From assembly GCF_040274945.1 (NCBI RefSeq), contig NZ_JBEMAR010000005.1, forward strand, positions 62,001-126,000: a DNA stretch of 64,000 nt, in the 5' to 3' direction. Every line of letters starts with the position of its first letter. The first letter of the stretch is position 1. The stretch comes from Carnobacterium_B sp040274945. Its GTDB lineage: Bacteria > Bacillota > Bacilli > Lactobacillales > Carnobacteriaceae. Below the pieces are notes generated by a model, which worked only from the letters and a program-made list of their open reading frames with translations, was not told the origin of the DNA and did not search any database. Made by a program: the position numbers and the translations under genes. Below, in pieces: positions 25,198-34,266 of the stretch.

Positions 25198-26385
25198 ATG
25201 GTAAAAAAAGTTGTAACTGATTTAGACCTTAATGGTAAAAAAGTTTTAGTACGTGCAGACTTCAACGTTCCAATGAAAGACGGAGTTATTACTAATGACA
25301 ACCGTATTCAAGCAGCATTGCCAACAATTCAATATATTATTGAACAAGGTGGGAAAGTAGTATTATTCTCTCACTTAGGTAAAGTGAAAACTGAAGAAGA
25401 TAAAGAAGGCAAAAGTTTACGTCCAGTCGCTGATCGTTTAAGCGAATTATTAGGAAAAGACGTAACATTTGTACCTGAAACACGTGGTGAAGTATTAGAA
25501 ACGGCTATTGCTGGATTAAACACTGGTGATGTATTAGTAGTTGAAAATACACGTTTTGAAGACATCGATGGTAAAAAAGAAAGCAAAAATGATCCTGAAC
25601 TTGGGAAATATTGGGCTGGCTTAGGCGATGTTTTTGTTAATGATGCATTTGGTACGGCTCACCGTGCGCATGCTTCTAACGTAGGAATTGCTTCAAATCT
25701 TGAAAGTGCTGCTGGCTTCTTGATGGATAAAGAAATCAAATTTATTGGTGGCGCAGTTGACGAACCTAAACGTCCATTCGTGGCAATTTTAGGTGGCGCA
25801 AAAGTTAGTGATAAAATTGGTGTTATCGAAAACTTATTAAGCAAAGCTGATAAGGTTCTTATCGGTGGCGGAATGACGTATACTTTCTATGCTGCAAAAG
25901 GTATTGAAATTGGAAAATCATTAGTCGAAGAAGACAAAATTGAATTAGCTAGAACATTGATTGAAAAAGGCGGAGACAAATTAGTCTTGCCAATCGACTC
26001 TGTTACATCTCCAGAATTCAGTAACGATGCACCAACTGAAATTCATGATGGCGCTGTACCAGCTGATCAAATGGGTCTTGATATTGGACCAAAAACAATT
26101 GAATTATTCACTAAAGAATTACAAGGTGCTAAAACAGTTGTATGGAACGGACCAATGGGCGTATTTGAAATGTCTAACTTTGCTCAAGGAACAATTGGTG
26201 TTTGTGAAGCAATTGCTAACTTAACTGATGCAACGACTATTATTGGTGGAGGAGACTCTGCAGCTGCAGCAATGCAATTAGGTTTTGCAGATCAATTTAC
26301 TCACATCTCTACAGGTGGCGGAGCATCATTAGAATACCTTGAAGGTAAAGAACTTCCAGGGGTAGCATCAATTTCAGATAAATAA
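25198..26385 (+). CDS. pgk: Phosphoglycerate kinase
   Basis: Makes ATP by transferring phosphate from 1,3-bisphosphoglycerate to ADP. The 395-residue protein starts with the family signature KKVLVRADFNVPM. It has the substrate region FSHLGK, and the nucleotide site GGGDSAAAAMQLG with TGGGASLEYLEGKELPG at the end. ATG 25198 has GAGGAGG 7 bases upstream. The strong hairpin before it suggests its level is set partly apart from gap. Confidence 0.98.
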   Translation: MVKKVVTDLDLNGKKVLVRADFNVPMKDGVITNDNRIQAALPTIQYIIEQGGKVVLFSHLGKVKTEEDKEGKSLRPVADRLSELLGKDVTFVPETRGEVLETAIAGLNTGDVLVVENTRFEDIDGKKESKNDPELGKYWAGLGDVFVNDAFGTAHRAHASNVGIASNLESAAGFLMDKEIKFIGGAVDEPKRPFVAILGGAKVSDKIGVIENLLSKADKVLIGGGMTYTFYAAKGIEIGKSLVEEDKIELARTLIEKGGDKLVLPIDSVTSPEFSNDAPTEIHDGAVPADQMGLDIGPKTIELFTKELQGAKTVVWNGPMGVFEMSNFAQGTIGVCEAIANLTDATTIIGGGDSAAAAMQLGFADQFTHISTGGGASLEYLEGKELPGVASISDK

Positions 26386-26416
26386 TTTAGTTCAATTAGA
26401 GAAAGGAAGTTATGTT

Positions 26417-27172
26417 ATGCGTAAACCTATTATTGCTGGTAACTGGAAAATGAACAAAACAGCTGCTGAGGCTGCTGATTTTGTAGAAGCAGTTAAAACA
26501 AAAATACCTTCTTCTGAACAAGTAGATTCAGTTGTTGGAGCTCCTGCTTTATACTTACAATCGTTAGTTAAAGCATCAGAAGGAACAGAATTAAAAATTG
26601 CAGCTCAAAACAGCTACTTTGAAGAAGCTGGAGCATTCACAGGCGAAATCAGCCCTGCTGCTTTAGGAGACTTAGGAGTAAACTATGTAATCATTGGTCA
26701 CTCTGAGCGTCGTGAATTCTTCCATGAAACAGATGAAGAAATTAACAAAAAAGCACATGCTATTTTCAAAAACGGTATGATTCCAATCATTTGCTGTGGT
26801 GAAACGTTAGAACAACGTGAAGCTGGAGAAACAAATGAATGGGTAAGCGGACAAGTTAAAGCGGCAATCGCTGGCTTAACAGAAGGTCAAATAGCTGAAT
26901 CAGTTATTGCTTATGAACCAATCTGGGCAATCGGAACTGGTAAATCTTCTACTTCAAAAGACGCAAACGATACTTGTGCAGTTATTCGTCAAACAATTGC
27001 AAAAGAAGTTTCTCAAGATGCTGCTGATGCTGTACGTATTCAATACGGCGGAAGTGTAAAACCTGAGAATATTGCTGAATACATGGCTGAATCAGATATT
27101 GATGGAGCTTTAGTAGGAGGAGCAAGCTTAGAAGCAGAATCGTTCTTAGCATTATTGGAGGCTGTTAAATAA
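26417..27172 (+). CDS. tpiA: Triosephosphate isomerase
   Basis: Interconverts glyceraldehyde-3-phosphate and dihydroxyacetone phosphate. The 251-residue TIM barrel has GNWKMNKT, the electrophilic histidine in IGHSERRE, the catalytic glutamate in AYEPIWAIGTGKSS, and phosphate loops YGGSVKPEN and VGGASL. The ribosome site is GAAAGGAAG. Its stop codon shares one base with the gpmI start. Confidence 0.98.
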   Translation: MRKPIIAGNWKMNKTAAEAADFVEAVKTKIPSSEQVDSVVGAPALYLQSLVKASEGTELKIAAQNSYFEEAGAFTGEISPAALGDLGVNYVIIGHSERREFFHETDEEINKKAHAIFKNGMIPIICCGETLEQREAGETNEWVSGQVKAAIAGLTEGQIAESVIAYEPIWAIGTGKSSTSKDANDTCAVIRQTIAKEVSQDAADAVRIQYGGSVKPENIAEYMAESDIDGALVGGASLEAESFLALLEAVK

Positions 27173-28701
27173 TGACAAAAGCACCTGTAGCCATCATCAT
27201 CTTAGATGGATTAGGATGGCGTAATGAAGTAATGGGTAACGCTGTAGCTCAAGCCAACAAACCAAACTTTGACCATCTTTTAGAAAAATATCCTCATAGT
27301 ACGTTAAAAGCTTCTGGACTAGATGTAGGTCTTCCAGAAGGGCAAATGGGGAATTCTGAAGTTGGACATACAAATATTGGAGCTGGACGAGTGGTTTATC
27401 AAAGCTTAACACGTATTGATAAAGCCATTGAAGACGGCGAATTTCAAACAAACCCTGTTTTAAGCGATGCAATGGAAAGAACAATCAAGTACCAATCTAA
27501 TTTGCACTTGTTTGGACTTTTATCAGATGGTGGAGTACACAGTCACATCAATCATTTGATTTCATTGATTAAAACAGCAAAAGAAAAAGGTGTACCAAAT
27601 ATTTATGTTCATGCTTTTCTTGATGGACGTGATGTAGCACCTAATTCTGGAATCAAATATGTAGAGCAATTAGAACAAGCTATCAAAGAAATCGGAGCAG
27701 GAGAAATTGCTACTGTTTCTGGTCGATTCTATGCTATGGACCGCGATAAACGTTGGGAACGTGTAGAAAAAGCGTATAATGCTATTGCTCATGGAGAAGG
27801 CGAAAAGGCTACTAGTGCACTAGAAGCTGTACAAACAAGTTATGACAAAGAAAAATTTGACGAGTTTGTTATGCCAACAGTTATTGAAAAAGATGGGAAA
27901 CCTGTCGCAACTTTACAAGACAATGATTCCATCATTTTCTTCAACTTCCGTCCTGACCGTGCTATTCAATTATCAAATGCCATTACGGATGATGAATGGG
28001 AATTCTTTGATCGTGGACAAAGAGCACAAAATCTTAAACTTGTAACAATGACAATGTATAACCCAAGTATTAAAGCTGAAATAGCTTTCCCACCGGTTGC
28101 ATTGAAAAATGTTATAGGTGAAGTTCTATCAGCTCATGGACTTTCTCAATTGCGTATTGCGGAAACTGAAAAATACCCGCACGTTACTTTCTTTATGAAT
28201 GGCGGACGCAATGAAGAGTTCCCAGGTGAAAACCGTATCTTGATTCCATCTCCAAAAGTGGAAACATATGATTTGAAACCTGAAATGAGTGCTTACGAAG
28301 TAACGGATGCATTAGTAGCAGATATTGAAGCGGATAAACATGACGCGATTATCTTAAACTTTGCTAACCCGGATATGGTTGGACACTCAGGTATGCTTGA
28401 ACCAACTATCAAAGCTATCGAAGCGGTTGATGAAAACTTAGGTCGCGTAGTAGATGCAATCACTGCTAAAGGCGGATATGCAATTATCTTTGCCGATCAC
28501 GGTAATGCAGATACAATGACGACACCTGAGGGCAAACCGCATACTGCTCATACAACTGTGCCTGTTCCTGTAATTGTAACTAAAGAAGGAGCAACACTAC
28601 GCGAAGGCGGACGTTTAGCTGATATTGCACCAACGATGTTAGATTTATTAAACATTGAAAAACCAGAGGATATGACTGGTAAATCTTTGCTTCAAAAGTA
28701 A
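27172..28701 (+). CDS. gpmI: 2,3-bisphosphoglycerate-independent phosphoglycerate mutase
   Basis: Manganese-dependent enzyme that interconverts 3- and 2-phosphoglycerate. The 509-residue protein belongs to the alkaline phosphatase superfamily: metal-site ILDGLGWR at the start, catalytic serine in MGNSEVGHTNIGAGR, LSDGGVHSH, NFRPDRAIQLS, and the C-terminal metal ligands NPDMVGHSG and ADHGNADTM. The start overlaps the tpiA stop by one base, and the ribosome site lies inside tpiA (TTGGAGG). Confidence 0.98.
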   Translation: MTKAPVAIIILDGLGWRNEVMGNAVAQANKPNFDHLLEKYPHSTLKASGLDVGLPEGQMGNSEVGHTNIGAGRVVYQSLTRIDKAIEDGEFQTNPVLSDAMERTIKYQSNLHLFGLLSDGGVHSHINHLISLIKTAKEKGVPNIYVHAFLDGRDVAPNSGIKYVEQLEQAIKEIGAGEIATVSGRFYAMDRDKRWERVEKAYNAIAHGEGEKATSALEAVQTSYDKEKFDEFVMPTVIEKDGKPVATLQDNDSIIFFNFRPDRAIQLSNAITDDEWEFFDRGQRAQNLKLVTMTMYNPSIKAEIAFPPVALKNVIGEVLSAHGLSQLRIAETEKYPHVTFFMNGGRNEEFPGENRILIPSPKVETYDLKPEMSAYEVTDALVADIEADKHDAIILNFANPDMVGHSGMLEPTIKAIEAVDENLGRVVDAITAKGGYAIIFADHGNADTMTTPEGKPHTAHTTVPVPVIVTKEGATLREGGRLADIAPTMLDLLNIEKPEDMTGKSLLQK

Positions 28702-28814
28702 AATAAACGATCTATTATGCGAAAGATAATGATGTAAAAGCTGCAGACTTTGCATGAATTCTTTCAATTTAGATAAGTTTAGTAAAAGAAACTGTTAGAC
28801 AAGACCTAAAGTGT

Positions 28815-28843
28815 TTGCATTTAACAGGCAAACTCACTAAAAT
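28815..28843 (+). promoter_or_regulatory. Separate promoter of eno
   Basis: -35 TTGCAT (28815-28820), 17 bases, -10 TAAAAT (28838-28843) in the 200-base gap after gpmI. It would let eno be transcribed apart from the cggR operon. No clear terminator precedes it, so read-through from gpmI is also possible. Confidence 0.7.
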
Positions 28844-28902
28844 GAAGCTATGGGCAAAGCCCTGGCACTAAAAATTTTGTACACTCAAAGGAGAGAAATT
28901 AA

Positions 28903-30204
28903 ATGCCATTTATTACAGATATTTTAGCTCGTGAAGTATTAGACTCACGCGGTAACCCAACAATCGAAGTAGAAGTTTACACAGAAAGCGGAGCATTTGG
29001 CCGTGGAATGGTTCCATCTGGTGCATCAACTGGGGAACATGAAGCACATGAATTACGTGACGAAGACAATGGTCGTTACCTTGGAAAAGGTGTTTTGAAA
29101 GCAGTAGAAAACGTAAATAACGTTATCTCTGAAGCTCTTATTGGATTTGACGTTCGCGATCAAATGGCAATTGACAAAACAATGATCGATTTAGACGGAA
29201 CTCCAAACAAAGCTAAATTAGGCGCTAACGCTATTTTAGGTGTTTCTATCGCTGTAGCACGTGCTGCTGCTGACTACCTAGATGTTCCTTTATACCAATA
29301 CCTAGGAGGCTTCAATACTAAAGTATTGCCAACTCCTATGATGAACATCATCAATGGTGGATCTCACTCTGATGCTCCAATCGCATTCCAAGAGTTCATG
29401 ATCTTACCAGTTGGAGCTCCAACTTTTAAAGAAGCATTACGTTGGGGAGCTGAAATTTTCCACGCATTGAAATCAATCTTGAAATCTCGTGGTTTAGAAA
29501 CATCTGTTGGGGATGAAGGTGGATTTGCACCTCGTTTTGACGGAACTGAAGATGGAGTAGAAACTATTCTTGAAGCAATCAAAAAAGTTGGTCTTGAACC
29601 AGGTAAAGATGTTTATCTAGGTTTTGACTGTGCTTCTTCAGAATTTTACGAAGACGGTATTTACAACTACGCTAAATTCGAAGGCGAAAATGGTGCTAAA
29701 CGTACTGCTGCTGAACAAGTAGATTACTTGGAAGAATTAGTAAACAAATACCCAATTATCTCTATCGAAGACGGTATGGATGAAAATGACTGGGATGGTT
29801 GGAAACTATTGACTGAACGCTTAGGCGACAAAGTTCAATTAGTTGGTGACGATTTATTCGTTACAAACACTGAAATCTTGTCTAAAGGTATTTCAGAAAA
29901 CATTGGTAATTCAATCTTAATCAAAGTTAACCAAATTGGTTCATTAACAGAAACATTTGATGCTATTGAAATGGCTAAAAAAGCTGGTTACACTGCTGTA
30001 ATCTCTCACCGTTCTGGTGAAACTGAAGATTCAACTATTGCTGATATCTCAGTAGCTACAAACGCTGGTCAAATCAAAACTGGTTCATTAAGCCGTACTG
30101 ACCGTATTGCTAAATACAACCAATTGTTACGTATCGAAGATCAATTAGGCGACTTAGCTGTATACGAAGGTTTACAAGCTTTCTACAACCTAAAAAACAA
30201 ATAA
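28903..30204 (+). CDS. eno: Enolase
   Basis: Converts 2-phosphoglycerate to phosphoenolpyruvate; often also found on the cell surface and in the RNA degradosome of Firmicutes. The 433-residue protein has SGASTGEHEA, the catalytic glutamates in SVGDEGGFAP and FQEFMILPVG, the metal ligands in YLGFDCASSEF, ISIEDGMDENDWDGW and GDDLFVTN, and the signature LIKVNQIGSLTET with SHRSGETED. The ribosome site is AAAGGAGAG. Codon use is strongly biased as in gap. Confidence 0.98.
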   Translation: MPFITDILAREVLDSRGNPTIEVEVYTESGAFGRGMVPSGASTGEHEAHELRDEDNGRYLGKGVLKAVENVNNVISEALIGFDVRDQMAIDKTMIDLDGTPNKAKLGANAILGVSIAVARAAADYLDVPLYQYLGGFNTKVLPTPMMNIINGGSHSDAPIAFQEFMILPVGAPTFKEALRWGAEIFHALKSILKSRGLETSVGDEGGFAPRFDGTEDGVETILEAIKKVGLEPGKDVYLGFDCASSEFYEDGIYNYAKFEGENGAKRTAAEQVDYLEELVNKYPIISIEDGMDENDWDGWKLLTERLGDKVQLVGDDLFVTNTEILSKGISENIGNSILIKVNQIGSLTETFDAIEMAKKAGYTAVISHRSGETEDSTIADISVATNAGQIKTGSLSRTDRIAKYNQLLRIEDQLGDLAVYEGLQAFYNLKNK

Positions 30205-30236
30205 GAATTTAAGTTAAACTAAATTCTTGAATAGAG

Positions 30237-30283
30237 AAACACTTCATTAGTTGAGGCAACGCAACTAATGAAGTGTTTTTTTT
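30237..30283 (+). terminator. Intrinsic terminator of eno
   Basis: AACACTTCATTAGTTG pairs perfectly with CAACTAATGAAGTGTT, followed by eight or more T. Confidence 0.92.
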
Positions 30284-30325
30284 ATTTTTAAAAGCTGCTA
30301 GAGTCTAGTTAAGTCGATTATAAAT

Positions 30326-30500
30326 AATCTCTGGAGGAATAGGGTTGCTTGTAGCCGTGTAAAGGATTCAATGCGAATTACAAAGCATTAGCGCTTCAGC
30401 GGCTATGCTTTGTTTAAGGCTTGAAAGATCTGAAGACTACAGGCTTCAAGCGGTCCCATGGCTCTCCACAAGCAAAATTGCTATTCCAGAAGAGATTTCA
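30326..30500 (+). ncRNA. Candidate structured RNA with a long rod fold, 6S-like
   Basis: Colinear helices close a region of about 175 bases: AATCTCT/AGAGATT, GGAATAG/CTATTCC, GCTTGT/ACAAGC and AGCCGTG/CATGGCT (one G-U). Inside sit two hairpins, CAAAGCAT/ATGCTTTG (30381-30412) and GCTTGAA/TTCAAGC (30419-30451), with an open region between. The outer stem is followed by TTTCATTTT. A possible -10 TATAAA lies at 30319-30324. Size and rod shape with an internal bubble resemble 6S RNA, but I do not recognise the primary sequence, so the identity is tentative. It occupies most of the gap between eno and the LevR-type gene. Confidence 0.5.
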
Positions 30501-30569
30501 TTTTAAGCACTTTATCATTCGTCAAATAATTTATGTTAGAAGTGAACAAAAAATGAACAATAATTTCGA

Positions 30570-30633
30570 TTTTGATACACAAATTTTACTGTATCAAAAT
30601 TAATGATACAAATTGGTCTATTTGTGATAGAAT
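30570..30633 (+). promoter_or_regulatory. GATAC inverted repeats upstream of the LevR-type regulator
   Basis: TTTTGATAC (30570-30578) and GTATCAAAA (30591-30599) are perfect 9-bp inverted arms 12 bases apart. A further GATACAAAT (30605-30613) and ATTTGTGATA follow. A -10-like TAGAAT is at 30628-30633 with GATACA at a -35 distance. The repeats probably bind a regulator of this promoter. Confidence 0.5.
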
Positions 30634-30669
30634 GTAAGCGATTAAGAATACAGGAAGGCAGGTAACTAA

Positions 30670-33510
30670 ATGAAGAGAAAAGATTTAGTTTATCAGTTTG
30701 TTAAAAAGCATACGGAAAAACTTACTAGTGAAGAAATAGAATTCGGATCAGGGCTAACGACTAGCGAAATTTCTGATGCTTTGAATATTGTTCGCACGAA
30801 TGTAAGCAAAGAATTAAATCTTCTAGTTCGTGAAGGGAAAATAGCGAAACTTGAAGGAAGACCTGTGCGATATATTGACAGCAGTTGCTTAAAGTGGAGA
30901 CCTTTATCTAAACCTGTAAAATCCTATAAAGATGAATCATTAATCAAAAAGAAACTGACATTAGAAAAACCAAATGATGCTAGAAAAAATGACCATAGTC
31001 TATTTGAGTACATGATTGGGTCAAATGGCAGTTTGAAAAATCAAATGGAGCAAGCAAAAGCGGCCATTTTTTATCCACCCAAAGGGTTAAACAGCCTGAT
31101 TATCGGACCGACTGGATCAGGAAAAACGTTTTTTGCTAATGCTATGTATCAGTATTCTCAGGATAAAGGAATCATTGAATCGAAACATTCCTTGATTATT
31201 TTTAACTGTGCAGATTATTCGCAAAATCCGCAGTTGCTGATGTCACATTTATTTGGACATACTAAGGGTGCTTATACTGGAGCTACAGAAGCAAAAGAAG
31301 GATTATTGTTAAAATCAGACAATAATATGTTGTTCTTAGATGAAATCCATCGATTGCCTCCAGAAGGACAAGAAATGTTATTTTACTTTATGGATACAGG
31401 TACATTTCAACCAATGGGAGAAACAGAAAAAAGGTATTCAGCTAACGTTCGAATTATTTGTGCAACAACTGAAGATCCAAGTTCAGCTTTATTAAAGACG
31501 TTTGTACGACGTATTCCAGTAACCATTCAATTGCCAGCATTTAATGAGCGGCCAGCCAATGAACGCATCCAACTGCTCAAATTATTATTGTCTATTGAAG
31601 CGAACCGTATTGATAAGCGAATCGTTATCGAGGAAAATGTGGTTAAAGCTTTACTGGGAAGCGTTACTTATGGAAATATCGGTCAATTGAAATCAAGTAT
31701 TCAATTGGCATGTGCCAAAGCCTTTTTGAACAGCATGGACAACAATGAAGAAATGCTGATCAACATGGATTTATTAACGGGAGAGCTGCAAGAAGGGCTG
31801 GTTAATCTTGCGAGAAATCGAGATGAACTGAATGAAATCAGTAATTACCTTGAACCACGAATGATCATCCATCCTAAAGATTCTGTCTATATGCTGGAGC
31901 AGGATACGTATGAATTGCCGTTCAATTTATATGAAATTATTGGAGATAAGGCAGTTATGCTCAAAGATGAAGGATTGAACCAAGATGATATTGAAAATTT
32001 TATTACAACAGACATTAACCTTCATCTGAAATCATTTTATAAAACCAATCAATTGATTCCTAATAATGAGCACAATTTAAGAGACATTGTCGAGCAAGAA
32101 GTAATTACACTAACAAAAGAAATTTGGAAAATGGCGGAAGATCATTTAGGCTATCATTTCAAACAAAATTTCTTATACGCTATGAGTTTGCATCTAAGTT
32201 CTTTTATCAAACGTTCAAAAGAAGGTTTTGTTCAAATCAAACAAAATAGTGAATTAGATAAATTGATTTTGAATTACCAAAATGAATATGAAGTAGCTAT
32301 CTTGATTAAAAACCATATGAAAGAAAACTACCAAATTAACGTTCCAGAAGTAGAATGCTGGTATCTAACCATGCTGCTGGTCTCTTTAAAGGAACAAAAT
32401 AATTTAGGTGATGTGGGAATCGTTGTCGCTGCACATGGACGCTCGACAGCGACAAGTATGGTTCAAGTTGTGGCTAAATTACTAGATGTTAAGAATATTG
32501 AAGCTGTAGATATGCCTTTGGAAATGAGTCCTCAGCAAGCCTATAAATTGGTTTTGAGCTCTATTCAAAATGTTAATGAAGGCAAGGGCGTACTTTTATT
32601 AGTCGATATGGGCTCTTTAACAACATTTGGCGTAAAAGCGATGCGTGAGACAGATATTGCTGTAAAAACACTAGATATGGTAACCACGCCTCTTGTCTTA
32701 GAAGCAGCACGCAAGACGTCTTTTATGGACAATCAATTAGATGAAATTTATTGGTCTTTAAAAAATTTCAGAGGATACAGCAACCTTCCCGAAGACAAAC
32801 CAGTCTTTCTATCTACATCAAAACAACAAGAGATCTATAAGCCGAAAGCTATTATTACGATTTGTTCAACCGGCGAAGGGACAGCCGTGCGTATCAAAGA
32901 ACGAGTAGAAAGCTTGTTGGAAGATTTTATTGATGAAACCATTGAAATTTTTTCCATTTCTTTAATTGGTATGGAAGAAGAAGTTCAAAAAATTTCGCAA
33001 GACTATCAAGTGTTAGCCACAGCAGGAATAGCAAAACCGGCATTAAATGTTCCTCATCTATCATTGGAAGAATTGTTCCAGTCTTCAGGAGATGAAAAGG
33101 TTAAGCAAGTCATTTTGGATCAGCAATATGCTGAAGGAAGTTATGCAGAGTCAATGGATACAAAGCAGTTATGTGAAGAGTACCTAGCTACTTACTTTAC
33201 CTTTCTTAATCCGCGGAAATTTATCAATATATTGTGGGATTATACAGAAATTATAGAAGAAGAATTAAATAAAAAACTCAGTAATAGTGTTCAAATTGGT
33301 TTGCTGATGCATATGGCGGGCGTGATTGAACGAGTATTGTTCAGCGATCCGATGAGTCAATCGGATGAAACAATTAACAAAGACTCAATTTATTATCAAT
33401 CGGTTAAAGAAGCTAATGGATTGCTTGAATCAAGATTAAATATGACGATTCCAGAATCAGAATTATTTTACATTGTTAAAATTGTAGATGCACATCAAGA
33501 AACCATTTAA
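30670..33510 (+). CDS. LevR/ManR-type PTS-controlled sigma-54 activator
   Basis: A 946-residue regulator with modules in this order: N-terminal winged helix (TTSEISDALNIVRTNVSKELNLLVREGKIAKLEGRPVRY), AAA+ sigma-54 activation domain (about 110-350; Walker A GPTGSGKT, the sigma-54 contact motif GAYTGA, Walker B MLFLDEIH), a PRD, an EIIA-Man-like domain with VVAAHGRSTATSM, an EIIB-like domain starting AIITICSTGEGTA, and a second PRD. PTS phosphorylation of the PRDs and EII domains tunes activity. Such proteins drive mannose-family PTS operons from -24/-12 promoters. None is seen beside it, so the target lies elsewhere. It is followed by a lone EIIB gene. Confidence 0.9.
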   Translation: MKRKDLVYQFVKKHTEKLTSEEIEFGSGLTTSEISDALNIVRTNVSKELNLLVREGKIAKLEGRPVRYIDSSCLKWRPLSKPVKSYKDESLIKKKLTLEKPNDARKNDHSLFEYMIGSNGSLKNQMEQAKAAIFYPPKGLNSLIIGPTGSGKTFFANAMYQYSQDKGIIESKHSLIIFNCADYSQNPQLLMSHLFGHTKGAYTGATEAKEGLLLKSDNNMLFLDEIHRLPPEGQEMLFYFMDTGTFQPMGETEKRYSANVRIICATTEDPSSALLKTFVRRIPVTIQLPAFNERPANERIQLLKLLLSIEANRIDKRIVIEENVVKALLGSVTYGNIGQLKSSIQLACAKAFLNSMDNNEEMLINMDLLTGELQEGLVNLARNRDELNEISNYLEPRMIIHPKDSVYMLEQDTYELPFNLYEIIGDKAVMLKDEGLNQDDIENFITTDINLHLKSFYKTNQLIPNNEHNLRDIVEQEVITLTKEIWKMAEDHLGYHFKQNFLYAMSLHLSSFIKRSKEGFVQIKQNSELDKLILNYQNEYEVAILIKNHMKENYQINVPEVECWYLTMLLVSLKEQNNLGDVGIVVAAHGRSTATSMVQVVAKLLDVKNIEAVDMPLEMSPQQAYKLVLSSIQNVNEGKGVLLLVDMGSLTTFGVKAMRETDIAVKTLDMVTTPLVLEAARKTSFMDNQLDEIYWSLKNFRGYSNLPEDKPVFLSTSKQQEIYKPKAIITICSTGEGTAVRIKERVESLLEDFIDETIEIFSISLIGMEEEVQKISQDYQVLATAGIAKPALNVPHLSLEELFQSSGDEKVKQVILDQQYAEGSYAESMDTKQLCEEYLATYFTFLNPRKFINILWDYTEIIEEELNKKLSNSVQIGLLMHMAGVIERVLFSDPMSQSDETINKDSIYYQSVKEANGLLESRLNMTIPESELFYIVKIVDAHQETI

Positions 33511-33567
33511 CGAAGTAATGAGTAATGTATTGTTCAATTAAAAAAATAATGAGGAGAATGAGGTACC

Positions 33568-34065
33568 ATGTCAATGGAAATCCGATTAGTCCGTATTGAT
33601 GACAGGCTGATTCATGGTCAGGTTGTGACTGTATGGGCAAAAGTAACAAAAGTAAACCGTATTTTAGTTGTTAGCGATGTGGTAGCAAAAGATATGTTGC
33701 GAAAGACGTTGTTAAAACAAGCAGCTCCTCCGGGTGTGAATGTTAATGTGATTACAATCGATAAAATGATTTCAATCTATGATGATCCTACATTCAATAC
33801 GTTTAAATCAATGTTGCTGTTTACTAATCCGCGTGATGTCAGAAGAGTAGTAGAAGGTGGAGTCAGTTTTGATTCCATTAATATAGGCGGAATGAGTTTT
33901 TCAGATGGAAAAAAAATGATCACAAACGCAGTTGCAGTAAATCATCAAGATATTGAAGACTTATATTATTTAAGTGAGCAAGGAATCGGTCTAGAGATTC
34001 GTAAAGTAGTAACAGATAATAAGGTTTATATGATGGATCTACTGAAAAAAGAAGGAATGGTGTAG
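33568..34065 (+). CDS. Mannose-family PTS EIIB protein, stand-alone
   Basis: A 165-residue EIIB of the mannose/sorbose family. The phosphorylated histidine is in VRIDDRLIHGQVVTVW, and the rest matches the domain end to end (LVVSDVVAKDMLRKTLLK, FTNPRDVRRVVEGG, NIGGMSF). No EIIA, EIIC or EIID gene adjoins it. Sitting right after the LevR-type regulator, it may serve as a dedicated phosphoryl sensor that signals transport state to that regulator, or partner with a transporter encoded elsewhere. The ribosome site is GAGG before ACC. Confidence 0.9.
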   Translation: MSMEIRLVRIDDRLIHGQVVTVWAKVTKVNRILVVSDVVAKDMLRKTLLKQAAPPGVNVNVITIDKMISIYDDPTFNTFKSMLLFTNPRDVRRVVEGGVSFDSINIGGMSFSDGKKMITNAVAVNHQDIEDLYYLSEQGIGLEIRKVVTDNKVYMMDLLKKEGMV

Positions 34066-34111
34066 TGCTAAAAAAAAGCTATTTCGAAAGAAACAACTAA
34101 ATTAACTTAAC

Positions 34112-34157
34112 AAACAAACGGACTGGGATTTTTCCTAGTCCGTTTGTTTATTTCTTT
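34112..34157 (+). terminator. Intrinsic terminator after the EIIB gene
   Basis: AAACAAACGGACTGGGA pairs with TCCTAGTCCGTTTGTTT, with one mismatch or wobble, followed by T-rich sequence. Confidence 0.85.
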
Positions 34158-34196
34158 ATAAAAAATAGGAATATGGCTGTTTAAATAAAAAAATAC

Positions 34197-34205
34197 TGGT
34201 ATAAT
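34197..34205 (+). promoter_or_regulatory. Extended -10 promoter of serC-serA
   Basis: TGGTATAAT is a consensus extended -10 (TATAAT at 34200-34205), 61 bases before the serC start. The -35 is poor. Confidence 0.6.
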
Positions 34206-34266
34206 TAAAATCATGTTTATGAGATTTTAATTAGCGTTATCAGGAAATTGTTAGGAGTGGATTAAA

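Noticed and set aside
30421..30603. Short + strand reading frame after eno (TTG start)
   Set aside because: It overlaps the structured RNA candidate, has no ribosome site, and its composition is unlike neighbouring proteins.
33511..33567. Sigma-54 (-24/-12) promoter before the lone EIIB
   Set aside because: No TGGCAC-N5-TTGC pattern in the gap; AT-rich only.
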